A stretch of 64,000 bases of DNA from Hippopus hippopus (GCA_946811185.2 OX328106.1:32424426-32488425); one strand, 5' to 3'. Counted from the first letter of the stretch, positions 21,187 through 32,829 are shown. The notes: generated by a model not told the origin, from the sequence alone. Translations and numbers: made by a program.

Positions 21187-21382
21187 GTTACCCCACGGCT
21201 CCCATACGCGACTCAAAAAGCCTTGTGGACAGTGCTGACCAAAATCAGACTCCACAGTACGTGTAGTCTGGTCTGGAACCTGCACTGTGCTAGATTTTCC
21301 GAAAATATGAATCTTAAAATGGCAATTTTTAGGTCTTCATTATTTGCTTGAATTTTTCTTTTAGTTAACGTGTCAGGGTTAA
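21187..21382 (+). mobile_element. MITE-A, degenerate copy
   Basis: TTACCCCACGGCTCCCATACG to GTGTCAGGGTTAA. The hairpin has decayed (CAGACTCCACAGTACGTG). It lies only 45 bp from the previous MITE-A. Confidence 0.65.
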
Positions 21383-21928
21383 TTAAGAAAATACTCTAGA
21401 GTAATGTAAACACCATGTGCTATGTGCAAATGTTCTATCTGAGTTTCAAATGCGGGGTGCAATGACAATTATTATCAAAGTAGTGATGTACAGGCATATG
21501 TCCCTTGAGTGAAACAAATATGGTTATCGGTAATAAAGCTATTTATTTATGGAAGAGATATTTTAAGAAGCCAGACCTTAGTAAAAACGGTTTGGAGCAT
21601 TCTTTTCTACCGTAAGATCTACATGATTTTAATGACGCTGCCTGAAGCTATGTTTGACATTTTGCAATAGAAACGTTATGTACCGTTCTTATTGTTTTTT
21701 CCCACTGTAAAAGATAAAACGGTCTGCTGTTTTTATTTGAAAAAATGCTTCAGTATGTCTTAAAATAGAGATTTGTGCTATAACTGTAGACCGTCGAGAT
21801 TCATACAGTTTATGCATCAATGGATTCACTTTGGTTTTCTTCTTGAAGAAAGGTTAATATCCGAAGAACATGCAATGCAATATATTACGATATACATATA
21901 CAGCGCACATAATGTATGTGAGTAATGA
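21383..21928. other. Unassigned AT-rich spacer
   Basis: 545 bp with no repeat family, gene or motif that I can support. Confidence 0.4.
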
Positions 21929-22135
21929 TATGTGAAAAAAAATGGTTTAATGCATCTGAAAAAAGTATCAACTCATGCCAGTCTGCACAGTCCGCACGAG
22001 CTGACCTAGGTCGACATATTTTGCAGTTGGTAAATTTTCTGCATGTCAAAGAACCATTAGATTTGCCGCTTTTTAATCAAAATGGATCAGTATCATGTGA
22101 CAACTTCCTTGGTATAATGTGTTGTCTGCGCATGT
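21929..22135 (+). mobile_element. MITE-E, diverged partial copy
   Basis: TGTGAAAAAAAATGGTTTAA, TGCATCTGAAAAAAGTATC and CTGCATGTCAAAGAACCATT follow the family order. The right inverted end is lost. Confidence 0.65.
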
Positions 22136-22552
22136 CATATTCTTCGAAGATTCGACCTGTCTGCTATGACGCATCACCCATCTCCTATACAGGAGAAAAG
22201 TAGGGCTTATACCAAAGCTATTACCCAAGCCTGTAGGTGCTGTTTTAATAAATGGCCGGTCCATAGGTTACATGCTAGCTGATAATAGCTGAATGAATCG
22301 CACCAGGTAGCGTTTTATTGACTAAACGTTTATTTTAATTTGAAATTCAAAGTAACGGTTGTCGTTTTGAAAAGTAGTCCGGTTCTGAACCCAGAATGCC
22401 CAAATCAGATTTATTTAGCAGGATAAGGGTTTAATCGCCTTTTCGAAGAGAACAGGATATACATTTTGGTTACCTTGCAGTATGTTCTGATCGGGTGTCA
22501 AACTCGTTATAGAGAGTGAGACTTGTGTTTATATGATATCTTAATCACTGAA
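22136..22552. other. Spacer with a terminal scrap of MITE-A
   Basis: TTTATTTAGCAGGATAAGGGT near 22410-22430 is the right end of a MITE-A without its body. The rest is unassigned. Confidence 0.45.
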
Positions 22553-22804
22553 TGGCCTACAACACGCGAAAAGGGGCATTCGGACATTTGCGTAAAGTGT
22601 CGTCTCGGATCAGCCTGCTCAGTCCGCGCAGGCTAATCCGAAACTACACTTTCCGTTTCTAATTAATTTTCTCTTGTGAAAGTCTACTGTAGCACAAAAT
22701 CCAATGTATTCGTGAAGTGCCGTCTTCGGATTAGCCTGCGGGGACTGCGCAGGCTGATCCGAGACTAAAATGTCCGAATACCCCCTTTCACGTGCTGCAA
22801 GCCA
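22553..22804. mobile_element. MITE-D copy 2
   Basis: TGGCCTACAACACGCGAAAA to CACGTGCTGCAAGCCA, with both AGCCTGCGC-type hairpins. About 12 bp (ACACTTTACGCA) is missing near the right end. Confidence 0.85.
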
Positions 22805-23829
22805 AATTTAATGTAAGTGGTAGGATGGGGAAATATTTGAAGAAAAATAAGTTGCTATTTTGAATCACTTACATAACATAGTGAGATAAGAAACAGTTGC
22901 TTCAGACAGTGCTTCTTTACCAGCTATTACATACATGTAAGTTGGTTGATTTAGTGAAATTAAGAAAACCGTTGCATGACAAAGTTATATGTGAATCAGT
23001 CTCTGGTAACAAAAGGGATCAATGCATTTTCGGAATGTTTCAACCCTATTTTGTGATTTTTCCACAACCTATTGCGTCTGATACATGTAGGTGTCATTAG
23101 AAGCAAAGATAGGCTGTCTTGATCAGGATCAGACTAAACAGAACATGCTGTCTACAGTCCTAGACACATTGATTTTTTTTCTGAATGAATAATTATTGTT
23201 CTTTCCATGTTTCACTTATTTGTTAAAGTTTCATTTGCAGTTATCTGTAGTATTATAATAAAAAGCCACTGCTCACAAAAACCTGTACCTTGATATATCC
23301 GCTCCTCTAATAGCGCTACCATTTCAACCCATGAAAATGTTAACTTTAATGTGTGATGAGGAAGTATCGAACAGTTTTGATTTCTTATTGGTAAACTGGT
23401 CAAAAATTTGCTGTGAAAATGTTGTTTAAATGAATACATGTATGTCTATACATGAAGATGTATATCTTATCTGTTTAATTTCAAAATGTGCGGGTTTTCC
23501 CCCGATTTTCTATGTCCATGCAGTACATATAATAGCATCCTATTAATTATCAAGATTGAAATTACATGTATAATAACTTAGTAATGTTTGATAGAAATGA
23601 CGCATTCACATATATTTATATATATTTTTGTACAAATGTTTTATTATTTCATTTATTTGCTTTCATTATTTCAATTTACTACTTACATGTTTATTACACT
23701 TTTTCCTGTGCCTGTGGAGTGCCAACCAATTTTCTGCATTTTTTTGTGTACTTACTTCATTATGGTAATAGCTGAACTGTGTCATGGACGTATGCTGTGC
23801 TTTGTATTATTTCTGTCCATTATTGATCA
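22805..23829. other. Upstream flank or 5' region of LINE-1
   Basis: About 1 kb, increasingly T/A-rich, with TATATTTATATATATTT near 23610. A decayed GATCAGACTAAACAGAACATG (MITE-A core) lies near 23128. The LINE-1 5' boundary may fall inside this stretch and I cannot place it. Confidence 0.4.
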
Positions 23830-23835
23830 TATAAC

Positions 23836-24150
23836 ATGAGACAAAGTTGGGATTTTTATCCTTTGATGCCAGCATACCGTCCAAAACTAAGATTCAGTCT
23901 TACGATAACTGTATTTGCTCTTGTACTAATCCAGAATTCACCAGTACATCTATATTCTATGCTTTTAAGTATTAAGTCAACGGCTCGTCTGACCCAACAA
24001 GTTATGCATCAAAATAAAACTCGAATTCTTATTAGCGATAGACAGGACCAAAATATAAAATACTCATATTGGCTTGTATCACATTTTTTTTCGTTTTGCC
24101 ACTCTGTTTTTTGTTGTATGGATTGGATGGCTCATTTTGCTTTGTGGTGA
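23836..24150 (+). pseudogene. LINE-1 leader segment, out of frame with the main ORF
   Basis: An ATG-started frame of 104 codons, rich in hydrophobic and basic residues (LRFSLTITVFALVL near residues 18-31), ends in the main frame's overlap. The main frame has no ATG near its start: a TAA at 24056 blocks it, and its first Met codon is far inside. The two frames meet at a T8 run near 24083-24090. One extra T there would explain the shift, so this is probably the original N-terminus of the same protein. That join is inference. Confidence 0.5.
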
Positions 24151-27100
24151 TATTCATCCTAATCCAGGTCCAGATAGTGGTAACCATCTAGATCATTCGT
24201 CAAGCTCGACAGATTTATATAATTTTCTAAATCTTTCAAATCACTTGTCTACCGTACACTATAACGTGCAAAGTCTAGCAAATAAAGTTGATGTGCTGAT
24301 ATCAGAATTTTCTTATTTTGATCTGGTATCTTTTTCTGAAGCTTGGTTAAATACATCAGTGTCGACAAAAGATCTGCTTTTCCCTACATTTCATCCTCCA
24401 GAACGTAAAGACAGAGTCAGTGATGGATATGGAGATGTTATCCTTTATGTAAAGGATACATTGACATATACACGGAGGCATGATCTAGAGTTAAATCGAC
24501 TAGAGTGTATCTGGATCCAGATCAAATTGCAAAACAAAAGAAATGTTCTGTATGGCGTCTTTTATAGACCACCGAGCTCAGATTCAATCTACAATTCTTT
24601 AATTGAAGATTCCATTGGTCTAGCAATAGATTCAAACATTTCAGATGTAATAGTCACCGGAGATTTTAACTTGAACACATTGAATCCAATTCAGTCTAGA
24701 AAAGTAGAATCATTTTGCAATCAGTTTAATATGATACAGTGCATTGACGAACCTACCCATTTCACTGAAAATTCTGCTACTATAATAGACCTTCTTTTTG
24801 TAACAAACAAAGATTCCATTTTAACTTCTGGAATCGGTGAACCGTGTCTTGATCTTAGCATAAGGTATCACTGTCCAATCTTTGCTGTGTTCAACTTCTT
24901 AAAACCTAAATATAAAACTTTCAAACGCACAATATGGAAATATGAACAAGGTGATTATAACAAGTTGAGAAATATCCTCGAAAATGTTAACTGGAATCAG
25001 CTGCAAGACGGCAACATAGATACTTTTACTCAAAATATTACAGGTATTATAACCAAAGAATCAAAGAACTGCATTCCAAATAAGGTGATAGCTATTAACC
25101 CACATGAACCTCCATGGATTAATAGTATGATAAAAAGAAAAATTAGGCAACGGAAAAGAGTATACCAGAAAGCTAAACGTACAAACAATCAGTATCAATG
25201 GTCCAAATTCAAAGCTTTAAGAAACGAAATTATTGCTCTCATTAGACAAAGAAAGCAAGACCATTTAGACCAAATGGTACTAAAATTAAGCTCAAGTGAT
25301 ATAACACCAAGAGATTGGTGGAGAGTTTTGAAATCTTTTATAAGCCCATTGTCTTCTTCCTCTATACTACCACTAATTGATGACACAACTGACACGATGG
25401 TCGTTGATGAACACGAAAAGGCTAATGTATTAAATTCATTCTTTGCAAAGCAATCAACCATTGACGACTCATCCAATAATCTTCTTGATAATATTAACCA
25501 AGTTGATGGCAACTCCTTAGATTCAATAACGACTACTCCCGCTGAGGTTTTAGATGTGTTAAGAACGCTCCGTTTAGGTAAGACATCTGGTCCAGATGGT
25601 ATCAATAATCGAATTCTAATGGAGGTTGCGCGTCAAATATCTAAGCCTCTGAGTCAAATCTATAATCAGTCTTTGTACACAGGTGTATTTCCCTCTTCTT
25701 GGAAAATTTCTCATGTTTGTCCAATCTTTAAAAGCGGTGACTCTGCTCTTGCATCTAATTACCGACCAGTATCGCTATTAAACACTATGGAAAAGGTATT
25801 TGAAAGAATAATATTTAAACATGTCTTCAACCATCTAAACGATACCAATTTTTTCACACCTTGTCAATCAGGTTTTTTACCCGGAGACTCAACCGTCAAC
25901 CAAGTTGTATTTCTATATGATAAAATCTACAAAGCCTTGGATGAAGGACTATAAGTCCGAGTTATATTTTTTGATATTAGTAAAGTCTTCGACAAAGTAT
26001 GGCACAAAGGGCTTCTATTTAAGATGCACAAAGCTGGAATCTGTGGTAAACTTCTTTCATGGTTTTCGGACTACCTCTCGAACAGGTATCAGAGGGTTGT
26101 TCTCCCTGGTGCTGTCTTAGACTTGAGTTCTATTAATGCGGGAGTCCCGCAAGGATCTATTCTCGGTCCTCTCCTATTTCTAGTCTACATTAATGACATA
26201 GGAAATGATATTGAGTCAAATATAAACCTATTTGCAGATGACACCAGTTTATCCATGGTTGTAGGTGATCCTGATGCAGCAGGTACAATTTTTCAAACAG
26301 ACGTCAATAAAATTACAGACTGGGCAAATAGGTGGCTTGTAAAGTTCAATCCCTCAAAATCAGAATCTTTAATAATATCCCGTAAACGTAATAAACCTGT
26401 TCACCCTAAGCTTTTTATGTCTAGTGTTGAAATTCCATCTGTGCAGGTTCATAAGCATCTCGGTATTTTCATTTCTAATGATGGTTCTTGGGATTACCAT
26501 GTAAATCATACTTTAAAAAAGGCATGGAAGAGAATTGGAATTATGCGAAGTCTAAAGTTGCGCCTAGATCGAACATCTTTACAGATAATATATTTTTCTT
26601 TTATCCGTCCAGTTCTTGAATATGCAGATGTTATTTGGATGAATCTATCTCAATACCAGAAAGAACAAATTGAAAGAGTACAAAGTGAAGCTGCAAGAAT
26701 TGTAACTGGATGCAGTAAACTTGTGTCTTTAGCGGATCTTACCAAAGAGTCAGGGTGGGAAACACTTAGTGAAAGAAGATATAAACACAAACTTATATTG
26801 TTTTTTAAGATGGTAAAAGGACTAGCCCCTTCTTATTTAAATTCGATAGTGTCCGTAACAGTAGGAAGTACTTCATGCTAAAGCCTTAGAGGATCTCACA
26901 ATCTACAAAATATAGCTTGCAGGACTAACCTTTATCTAAACTCCTTTTTACCCTCTGTTGTTACTGATTGGAATGCTTTACCCATTGATGTTAGAAACCT
27001 GGACTCCCTTTCAGCATTTAAACGTTACATCAATAGAGATAAAGCAAATCCAAATAGGCTATACTTTTTTGGAGAGAGGAGGATTCAAATCATTCATGCT

Positions 27101-27388
27101 AGGCTGCGAACTAAATGTAGTTCACTTCATCAACACCTTTTTTTCAGAAATGTGATTGATTCTCCTCTTTGTGCTTGTGGTGAAATTGAATCAAATCAGC
27201 ATTATTTCTTTGACTGTAAATACTATCGTGAACCTAGAAATAGTTTATTTCAAAGCGTATCAGTAATTTCCACTGTAAGCCTGCAGACACTTCTTTTTGG
27301 AGACGAGACTCTCAGTCTTGCCGATAACGAAAAAATATTCTCAGCGGTTCACTCATACATTGTTGAGACTAAACGTTTTAAAAGTTGA
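24059..27388 (+). pseudogene. LINE-1 endonuclease/reverse transcriptase, two nonsense codons
   Basis: A single frame of 1,110 codons with TAA at 25952 and 26879 before the final TGA at 27386. A hydrophobic run (FFVVWIGWLILLC) leads into GDIHPNPGP at 24146-24172, a 2A-like motif. The APE endonuclease follows: VHYNVQSLANK, DLVSFSEAWL, YRPPSS, GDFN (24659-24670), IDLLFV and YHCP at 24866, where the usual catalytic SDHxP Asp is Tyr. RT motifs: GPDGIN (about 25587), NYRPVSLL, FFDIS (about 25970, just after the first stop), VPQGSILGPLLF (about 26140), FADD (26231-26242), KFNPSKS, HLGIFIS. The C-terminus has C-x-C-x7-H-x4-C at 27170-27217. The RT aspartates remain, but the stops and the endonuclease change make it inactive as it stands. 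Confidence 0.9.
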
Positions 27389-27764
27389 TTTTTTCATATT
27401 TTTTTTTTTTTTTTTTGTTTGAAACCAGAATATTTGTTGGTGGCACTCCACGCCTCTTTTTCTTTCTCTCTCTCTCTGTCTCTCTCTGTCTCTGTCTCTC
27501 ACACTCAAGAGTTGATCATATATTGTTGCAATTTCTATTACTGTTTAACAACTTACACTGACGTGACTTACAGGAGAGGAACTTTATAAGCTTACAGCTT
27601 TCGTTCCAATCCTTTTCGTGTATTTTGAATTTTTGGTATATTAACATGTATGTAACTATTATATTGAATAAAATATGTTTAAACTAACATGCTGTCTGAC
27701 GCTTGAATCTAAACTGAAAAGGCCCGTTCTCAAAGTCCCGGTTTGAAAGCCCGGTAGTTTCCGG

Positions 27765-27994
27765 TTAACTCTTTACCACATGGAAAATTTTTTAGACTCT
27801 TCTATATTGAAAGAATTTACAGATGAAAATTCAAATGTTTTTTAAATGATAGTAAAAGTCCTTCATTAGGTTGAAATCCTTCTAGGAAAAGGAGAAAATG
27901 CTGGTCACAAGCATTTTCTCCTTTTCCCACAAGGATTTCAAAAGGCTTCTCCTTCAGGGTCGTTAAAACTCGAGATTATGTGGAAAAGGGTCAA
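27765..27994 (-). mobile_element. MITE-C, reverse orientation
   Basis: TTAACTCTTTACCACATGG to GATTATGTGGAAAAGGGTCAA. The hairpin is at about 27886-27930 with a short CACA loop. It lies 76 bp beyond the LINE-1 tail. Confidence 0.8.
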
Positions 27995-28376
27995 ATGAAC
28001 AAGAATTAACATGTCCGATTGAAACTCTCGTCACAACTCGGCCGATTCGGTAATTACATGTAACTTCGTCCATATCAAGGAGGTTTCCATCATGAACGAC
28101 CAATCACATGATCTTAAATATGGCGGCACTCGCGAAAATCGATTAGCAACGGCAAAAAACAACCACAGTAAGGTTATTCACATCTATCAATCTGTCGGTA
28201 AAAACTTCCAACGGAATTGATAAACCATGTTAAAAATTGAATGTACAAATTGTTTGTCAACGGAAATGTATTTAGAAAGATTTAGACAGAAAATTATCAC
28301 CAATGTTTTCTTTTTTCAGAGGACTTTTACAATTTTAAGAAAAGTGAAACAGTGTATTTCCGGCTGTATGTACCGT
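27995..28376. other. Unassigned spacer
   Basis: 380 bp with no gene or repeat recognised. It includes a CTTAAATATGGCGGCAC word near 28111. Confidence 0.35.
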
Positions 28377-28853
28377 GAAGGTGCATATCAAGCTACGTGA
28401 TACAGCCGAAGGACTTGATCAACGGATCACCCGAGGTTTGCCGTATGCAACAGGGAGTAACCTGGTCCCCGTTGTACAATACAAATACGGTGTTACACCA
28501 ATGCGACCAATCCGGTCCGTAAAAGGGCAATAGCCTCAGGTATCAGAATAGTGATTGCGAGAAGTACTGTGTCATAATTTGGGAGAAAATGGATTAGAAA
28601 ACTGTGTTGATATAAAGAGATTTGTGTAATAATGACTGATATTGTCGAAATCTCAGACTTTTATCGTTTAGTGTATTGGGAGAAGATTTAATTTGATTAA
28701 AAACAATGAAAAGAGACGCGACTCTCCTTTGTCAGACATAAAATGACGTGTTTTTCCTTTGCTATTCTTTGTCGATAATCGTTCGGGAAACCTCGACTGA
28801 TCCGTTGATCAAATCCCCTCGGCTAAATTACGACGGATGATATGCATCTACAG
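28377..28853. mobile_element. Candidate 480-bp element with about 65-bp inverted ends
   Basis: GACTTGATCAACGGATCACC near 28411 is the inverted counterpart of GACTGATCCGTTGATCAAAT near 28796. The similarity extends outward through GTGCATATCA / TGATATGCATC. The middle is unique. Only one copy is seen here, so mobility is inferred from structure alone. Confidence 0.5.
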
Positions 28854-28911
28854 GATACATTTCTTTGCGGGAAACAGACCGCTTAACCGTTCCTGAAACC
28901 CGAAGGCACCA

Positions 28912-29056
28912 CTTAAACTTTATCCTGCTAAATAAGTAACATGAAACTTTCAAGCCGATAGTAAAAACCCAAATTTTGCTGTTTCAAAGGTATTTTCGGG
29001 AGAAAGATATCTTCTTATCGGACAATGCAGATCCAAGATCAGACTGCACGTTCTGA
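28912..29056 (-). mobile_element. MITE-A truncated in its hairpin
   Basis: TTAAACTTTATCCTGCTAAA at the left runs normally to CAGACTGCACGTTCTG, then breaks off into unrelated sequence, leaving one hairpin arm. Confidence 0.8.
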
Positions 29057-29125
29057 AGATTGAAATTAGTTGTTCTCTTTCATGCGTGTTTATTGATAGC
29101 TCCTCAGGAATATGAGCCCCCTTTC

Positions 29126-29180
29126 TCTCTTTCTCGCACCCCCCCCCCTTCTCTCTCTCTCTCTCTTTCTCTCTCTTTCA
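29126..29180. repeat. CT-rich microsatellite
   Basis: Irregular (CT)n with a C9 run. The 99-codon frame starting at 29112 is made of it. Confidence 0.8.
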
Positions 29181-29186
29181 CATACC

Positions 29187-29358
29187 TATGGATTTATAAA
29201 ACCAATTTTGTATAACAACCGACTGAATCATGAGGTACACTGGTCCTTTGGCATGCAGAAAATTGGTCGGAAACAAAAGTTTCGACTCAGGTCAGCCTGC
29301 GTGAAGGTACTTTTTTTGGTAGATGCATTAAACTCCTTTTTTAACAGATCATGGCTCA
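29187..29358 (-). mobile_element. MITE-E, left-truncated copy
   Basis: Begins mid-element at CCTATGGATTTATAAAACC and ends AACAGATCATGGCTCA. The hairpin is reduced to CAGGTCAGCCTGCGTG. The microsatellite borders the truncation. Confidence 0.75.
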
Positions 29359-29461
29359 ATGTACTTGCCTACATGTATGTATATTTTTCAGAAAAAAAAA
29401 CTAAATATTGAGACAAGCATGTAACATACGAAACGTGATTCGCACAGTGACTTACATGTGT

Positions 29462-29649
29462 GGCCCGTATTCACCAGTCATTCTAAATAATCTTCTTATT
29501 CTATGTCTAGAAAAACTTATACACCTTAAAACAGCTCGATTTCCGATTGGCTGACCTACATGTTACTAGATTAGCCAATCAGAAATTGCGTTACTTTTTA
29601 AATCTAGAATAGAAGCAAGAATGGTTGCTGGTGAATACGTACGCTGGTC
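29462..29649. mobile_element. MITE-H copy
   Basis: GGCCCGTATTCACCAGTC to GGTGAATACGTACGCTGG. The central hairpin is GATTGGCTGACC / TAGATTAGCCAATC with a larger loop than in copy 1. Confidence 0.8.
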
Positions 29650-29702
29650 TTCGAAAGTGTAATGACTCTACTCGAAGGATGAAGAAGAATGTGCATTATG
29701 AT

Positions 29703-29930
29703 TTAACCCTTAGGCTGCTAAGCGGCACTCATTGACCTAGTGCGGACAGTGTAGATCAAGATCAGACTGCACAGAACGTGCAGTCTGATCTTTGTTTTGC
29801 ACAGTCCTATAGGGATATATACATAAAAAAAAAAAAAAAAAAAAAACACCTTTAAACAGAAATAGCAAGATTTGGTTTTTGACTATCGGGTTAAAAGTTC
29901 CATTTCACTTATTTAGTAGGATAAGGGATA
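29703..29930 (+). mobile_element. MITE-A copy
   Basis: TTAACCCTTAGGCTGCTAAG to TTAGTAGGATAAGGGATA. An A22 run has expanded near 29825-29846. MITE-B begins 10 bp after its end. Confidence 0.85.
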
Positions 29931-29939
29931 CAGGTATTC

Positions 29940-30160
29940 TTAATTCTTTCAGCGCCAAAGAGATAAACCCGACCTCTCTCGAGACCGTTGAAAATACAAT
30001 CAACCGAAACTTAGAAAGTTCTAAATTGCCTTATAAGCGTTACAAAAAAAGGGGGGAAGGTATAGATTCAAGATAAGAAGACAAATTCTGTGCAGTTTGA
30101 GCGTGATTTATGCCTTCCACAAAAGTTCGTGTTTCCACCTAGGACGCTGAAAAGGGTTAA
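29940..30160 (+). mobile_element. MITE-B, hairpin degraded
   Basis: TTAATTCTTTCAGCGCC to CGCTGAAAAGGGTTAA. The central hairpin has shrunk to GATTCAAGATAAGAAGAC and CTGTGCAGTTTGAGCG. Confidence 0.75.
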
Positions 30161-31619
30161 TGCCAGTTTAACTGACATGTTTATTTATCCCCTGCCTTCG
30201 AAAATAATCAAAGGACCTGCAGTCTGACTTGACTATCTTAGACAACAATCATGGATGCCGAATATGACTTGTCCCTTATGATATGCAGACACATCGCAAT
30301 TAAATATTCATAGAAACAATATTCGTTGTTACCAATTTGTCCCTATCTGACAAACCTCGCCGATCCGTTCGTCAATTTCCTATTACTGAGGACAAATTTA
30401 CTTTCGGGAAGCAATCAAAATCACTAAGAGCGTCTTTCGAAAGCAATAATTGCTTGTCATCTCTTTTATGGTCATATTTATGGTGCCCAGAGAGCAACTG
30501 CACTTTGCTATTTTGACGTTCTTGGAAGAACAGAATATTTCTTTTAAATATCTAAGAGGCTACACATATAAACATTTATTTTCAAACACTACTGCTATAC
30601 AACAATTTGATGACATTTAATTAACATATCGGCAGAAACAAAACTACGGTTTTGAGATTAAGTCTAAAATGATACTTCCAAAACAAATATTTTGATTTTA
30701 TAAAAAATGTATATATGGCATGTAATTGTAATACCTATAATTTACAGAGTATCAAAGGTCATTTTAGATTTTTTTCTGTTCGTATCATATAAGAATTTTT
30801 CTGTGGACTAGGCTGGGTGTATGCTATATGTTTCTCTGAACAAACCGATTGACAAGAAATTTTTGACATGTGCCAAGAAATCTGGTTTAAAAAAACACAA
30901 CCTAAATTATGTTTACAAAAAAAGAAAGAAAATGCTGTATGATTCAAATGCTTTCGTAGGTATCAGAAAGTTTTGGTACTCAGAGGGGTTCTTGCAATAT
31001 CCGAAGTCCAATCTCGGCAAAATCGATGCAGTTTGTAAAAGAAAGAAATGAGACCAGTTTTACGATTCTTGACAAATTGCGTGCAGCTTCTTTGTTAAAG
31101 GGGAGATTTCTTGATGTAAAGTGCTCTCGAACATGAGACATGCAGTCAATTAATTACTGTTATAACCCTCTAATAGCGGAATTCTACATGAAAAACAAAG
31201 TGATATAATTGAATCTCTCTTGACAGTCCTTCCTCTCCAGCACGCAATATGGTGTTTTTCTTGGAGAGATTTTTAGAGATGGTTTGGGGGGAGATTTCGA
31301 TTCATAATTACTTAAACCAGTTGCCCTCTAAATATTTCCTAGACATTGTGAAGATGGCGCTTCGATGGCGTCTTGTTGGATGAGGCACTGCATCAGAAAT
31401 TCCACAAAGTCTGGTTCACATGTACTATGCTTCTGGACCAATGGACTAATTATCATTCGATATTAATTCATCCGTATATTGTTGAATATTGGTGAACTCT
31501 TCTCAGATGGGTAAATAGTAGTTTTCTTCATGACAAGCAGAACATTTTATCATGAAAGCATTTACAAACGACCAATTCTAAGGGGGGAGGGGAATTAATG
31601 GGTGTGTCTTTGTAAGAAA
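30161..31619. other. Unassigned 1.5-kb AT-rich region
   Basis: Overlapping short frames on both strands near 30760-31050 have no known motif. I see no repeat family, exon signal or RNA gene. Confidence 0.35.
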
Positions 31620-31730
31620 AGAAAACCTTAAATAGGTGAAAATGTCGGTTCCCAGCATTTTCTACCTTGCCCCTGTGTTTTCAAATGCTTTCTTGTGTGG
31701 GATCGTTTTATAGACGGCTTGTTTGGTAAA
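31620..31730 (+). mobile_element. Possible decayed MITE-C
   Basis: GGTGAAAATGTCGGTTCCCA, GCATTTTCTACCTTGCCCC and TTGTTTGGTAAATG appear in family order but are heavily mutated. Confidence 0.35.
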
Positions 31731-32160
31731 TGCCCAATTGTTACCCTGATACTTCTTTACAAAAATGAAGACAAAGTACTCGTTGGAATCCATCGATATT
31801 GGACAGTTTTGTGCTTTAAGAGTACATATACATTACATCGCAAGTCTTGTTCAGCCCAGACGCAAATCTTTGTTTCTTTGAGGTAACCAAGTATTAAACT
31901 CTTCCAAAGCCCTCGGCTGCTTTCCAAAAGAAAAGCAGTCAAGTAAACAAAACTAAACAAAGATAGGTAAAAGACTCATTTAGCGATGGCTTATTGTTAT
32001 TGATCGGCAAAGATAAATTACGCTCGGGATTATTTGTACAAGGCAAGATCTTTACACCTCCGACTGAGCTATTGAGGTTGTACTCTGTAGGATTTGTGAA
32101 ACTTCAACTTTGAGCTCCTTTTCCAGCGCAATATGATACAAATACATAATAGCATGATAT
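31731..32160. other. Unassigned spacer
   Basis: 430 bp. No gene or repeat family recognised. Confidence 0.35.
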
Positions 32161-32399
32161 TTGAGAGGCACACTGGGAAGAGGGGATTTAATGCAGGCCT
32201 TCTTATACAAAGCGAGTCATCACATAATTGTGGATCCATTAAATCTATATTGTCCAACAACCGACTAATTCATGGGGTAGACTAGTCCTTGGACATGTAG
32301 AAAATTTACAGATAGCAATATCTTTCGATCCATGACAGGCTGGCATGGGTGGATACTTTTTGTAGATGCATCAGATCCCCTTTCACAGCGCATGGCTCA
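32161..32399 (-). mobile_element. MITE-E copy
   Basis: TTGAGAGGCACACTGGGAAG to TTTCACAGCGCATGGCTCA, including AACAACCGACTAATTCATGG and a worn CATGACAGGCTGGCATG hairpin. Confidence 0.75.
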
Positions 32400-32829
32400 T
32401 TCATATTTAAATGTTTATTGTTATCTTTTTACCTTCACAGTCTACTATACTGACCGATTTTCAAGGTCATAGTCTTTGGTAGCTTTAAGATTTCTATTTT
32501 TTTTAAGGTAGAACTTGGATTAAGTAATCATATAAGGGACACTCAAAATGTGTTTGCTATTAAAGACAGGTGCTTGAATGGTACACGTGCGTTTCATCAT
32601 AGTTGCCTCCTCTGGGAACAACACGTGCTTACTAAGTACGGGTTGCTTGTATCATAGCTCTAGGTGGCTACCAAAGCAGGTTTTAGTATAATATCCAAAT
32701 TCTGGATACTTCACTTCATAAAACTTTAATAATCTTATGCATATTACACGCGGTTTTTTTTTTTTTTTATGTCTCCTACGATCGATGTCCTCTTGGGGTA
32801 ATGATAATGAACTACATGTAAATTACTTG
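32400..32829. other. Unassigned spacer
   Basis: Includes a T18 run near 32755. No gene or repeat family recognised. Confidence 0.35.

Larger units (their letters stand above)
23836..27688 (+). mobile_element. LINE-1, APE-type non-LTR retrotransposon, nearly complete
   Basis: Order: leader, endonuclease, RT, C-terminal zinc motif, then a 300-bp 3' UTR ending AAATATGTTTAAACTAAC (27671-27688). The 3' UTR holds a T16 run, a CT-rich stretch (27461-27500) and TTCGTTCCAATCC, the last shared with LINE-3. There are no LTRs. The enzyme motifs place it in the CR1/L2/Jockey group of endonuclease-bearing LINEs; the clade needs a tree. The 5' end is uncertain. Confidence 0.9.

Noticed and set aside
25195..25605. 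136-codon minus-strand frame inside LINE-1
   Set aside because: Antisense shadow of the RT coding frame.
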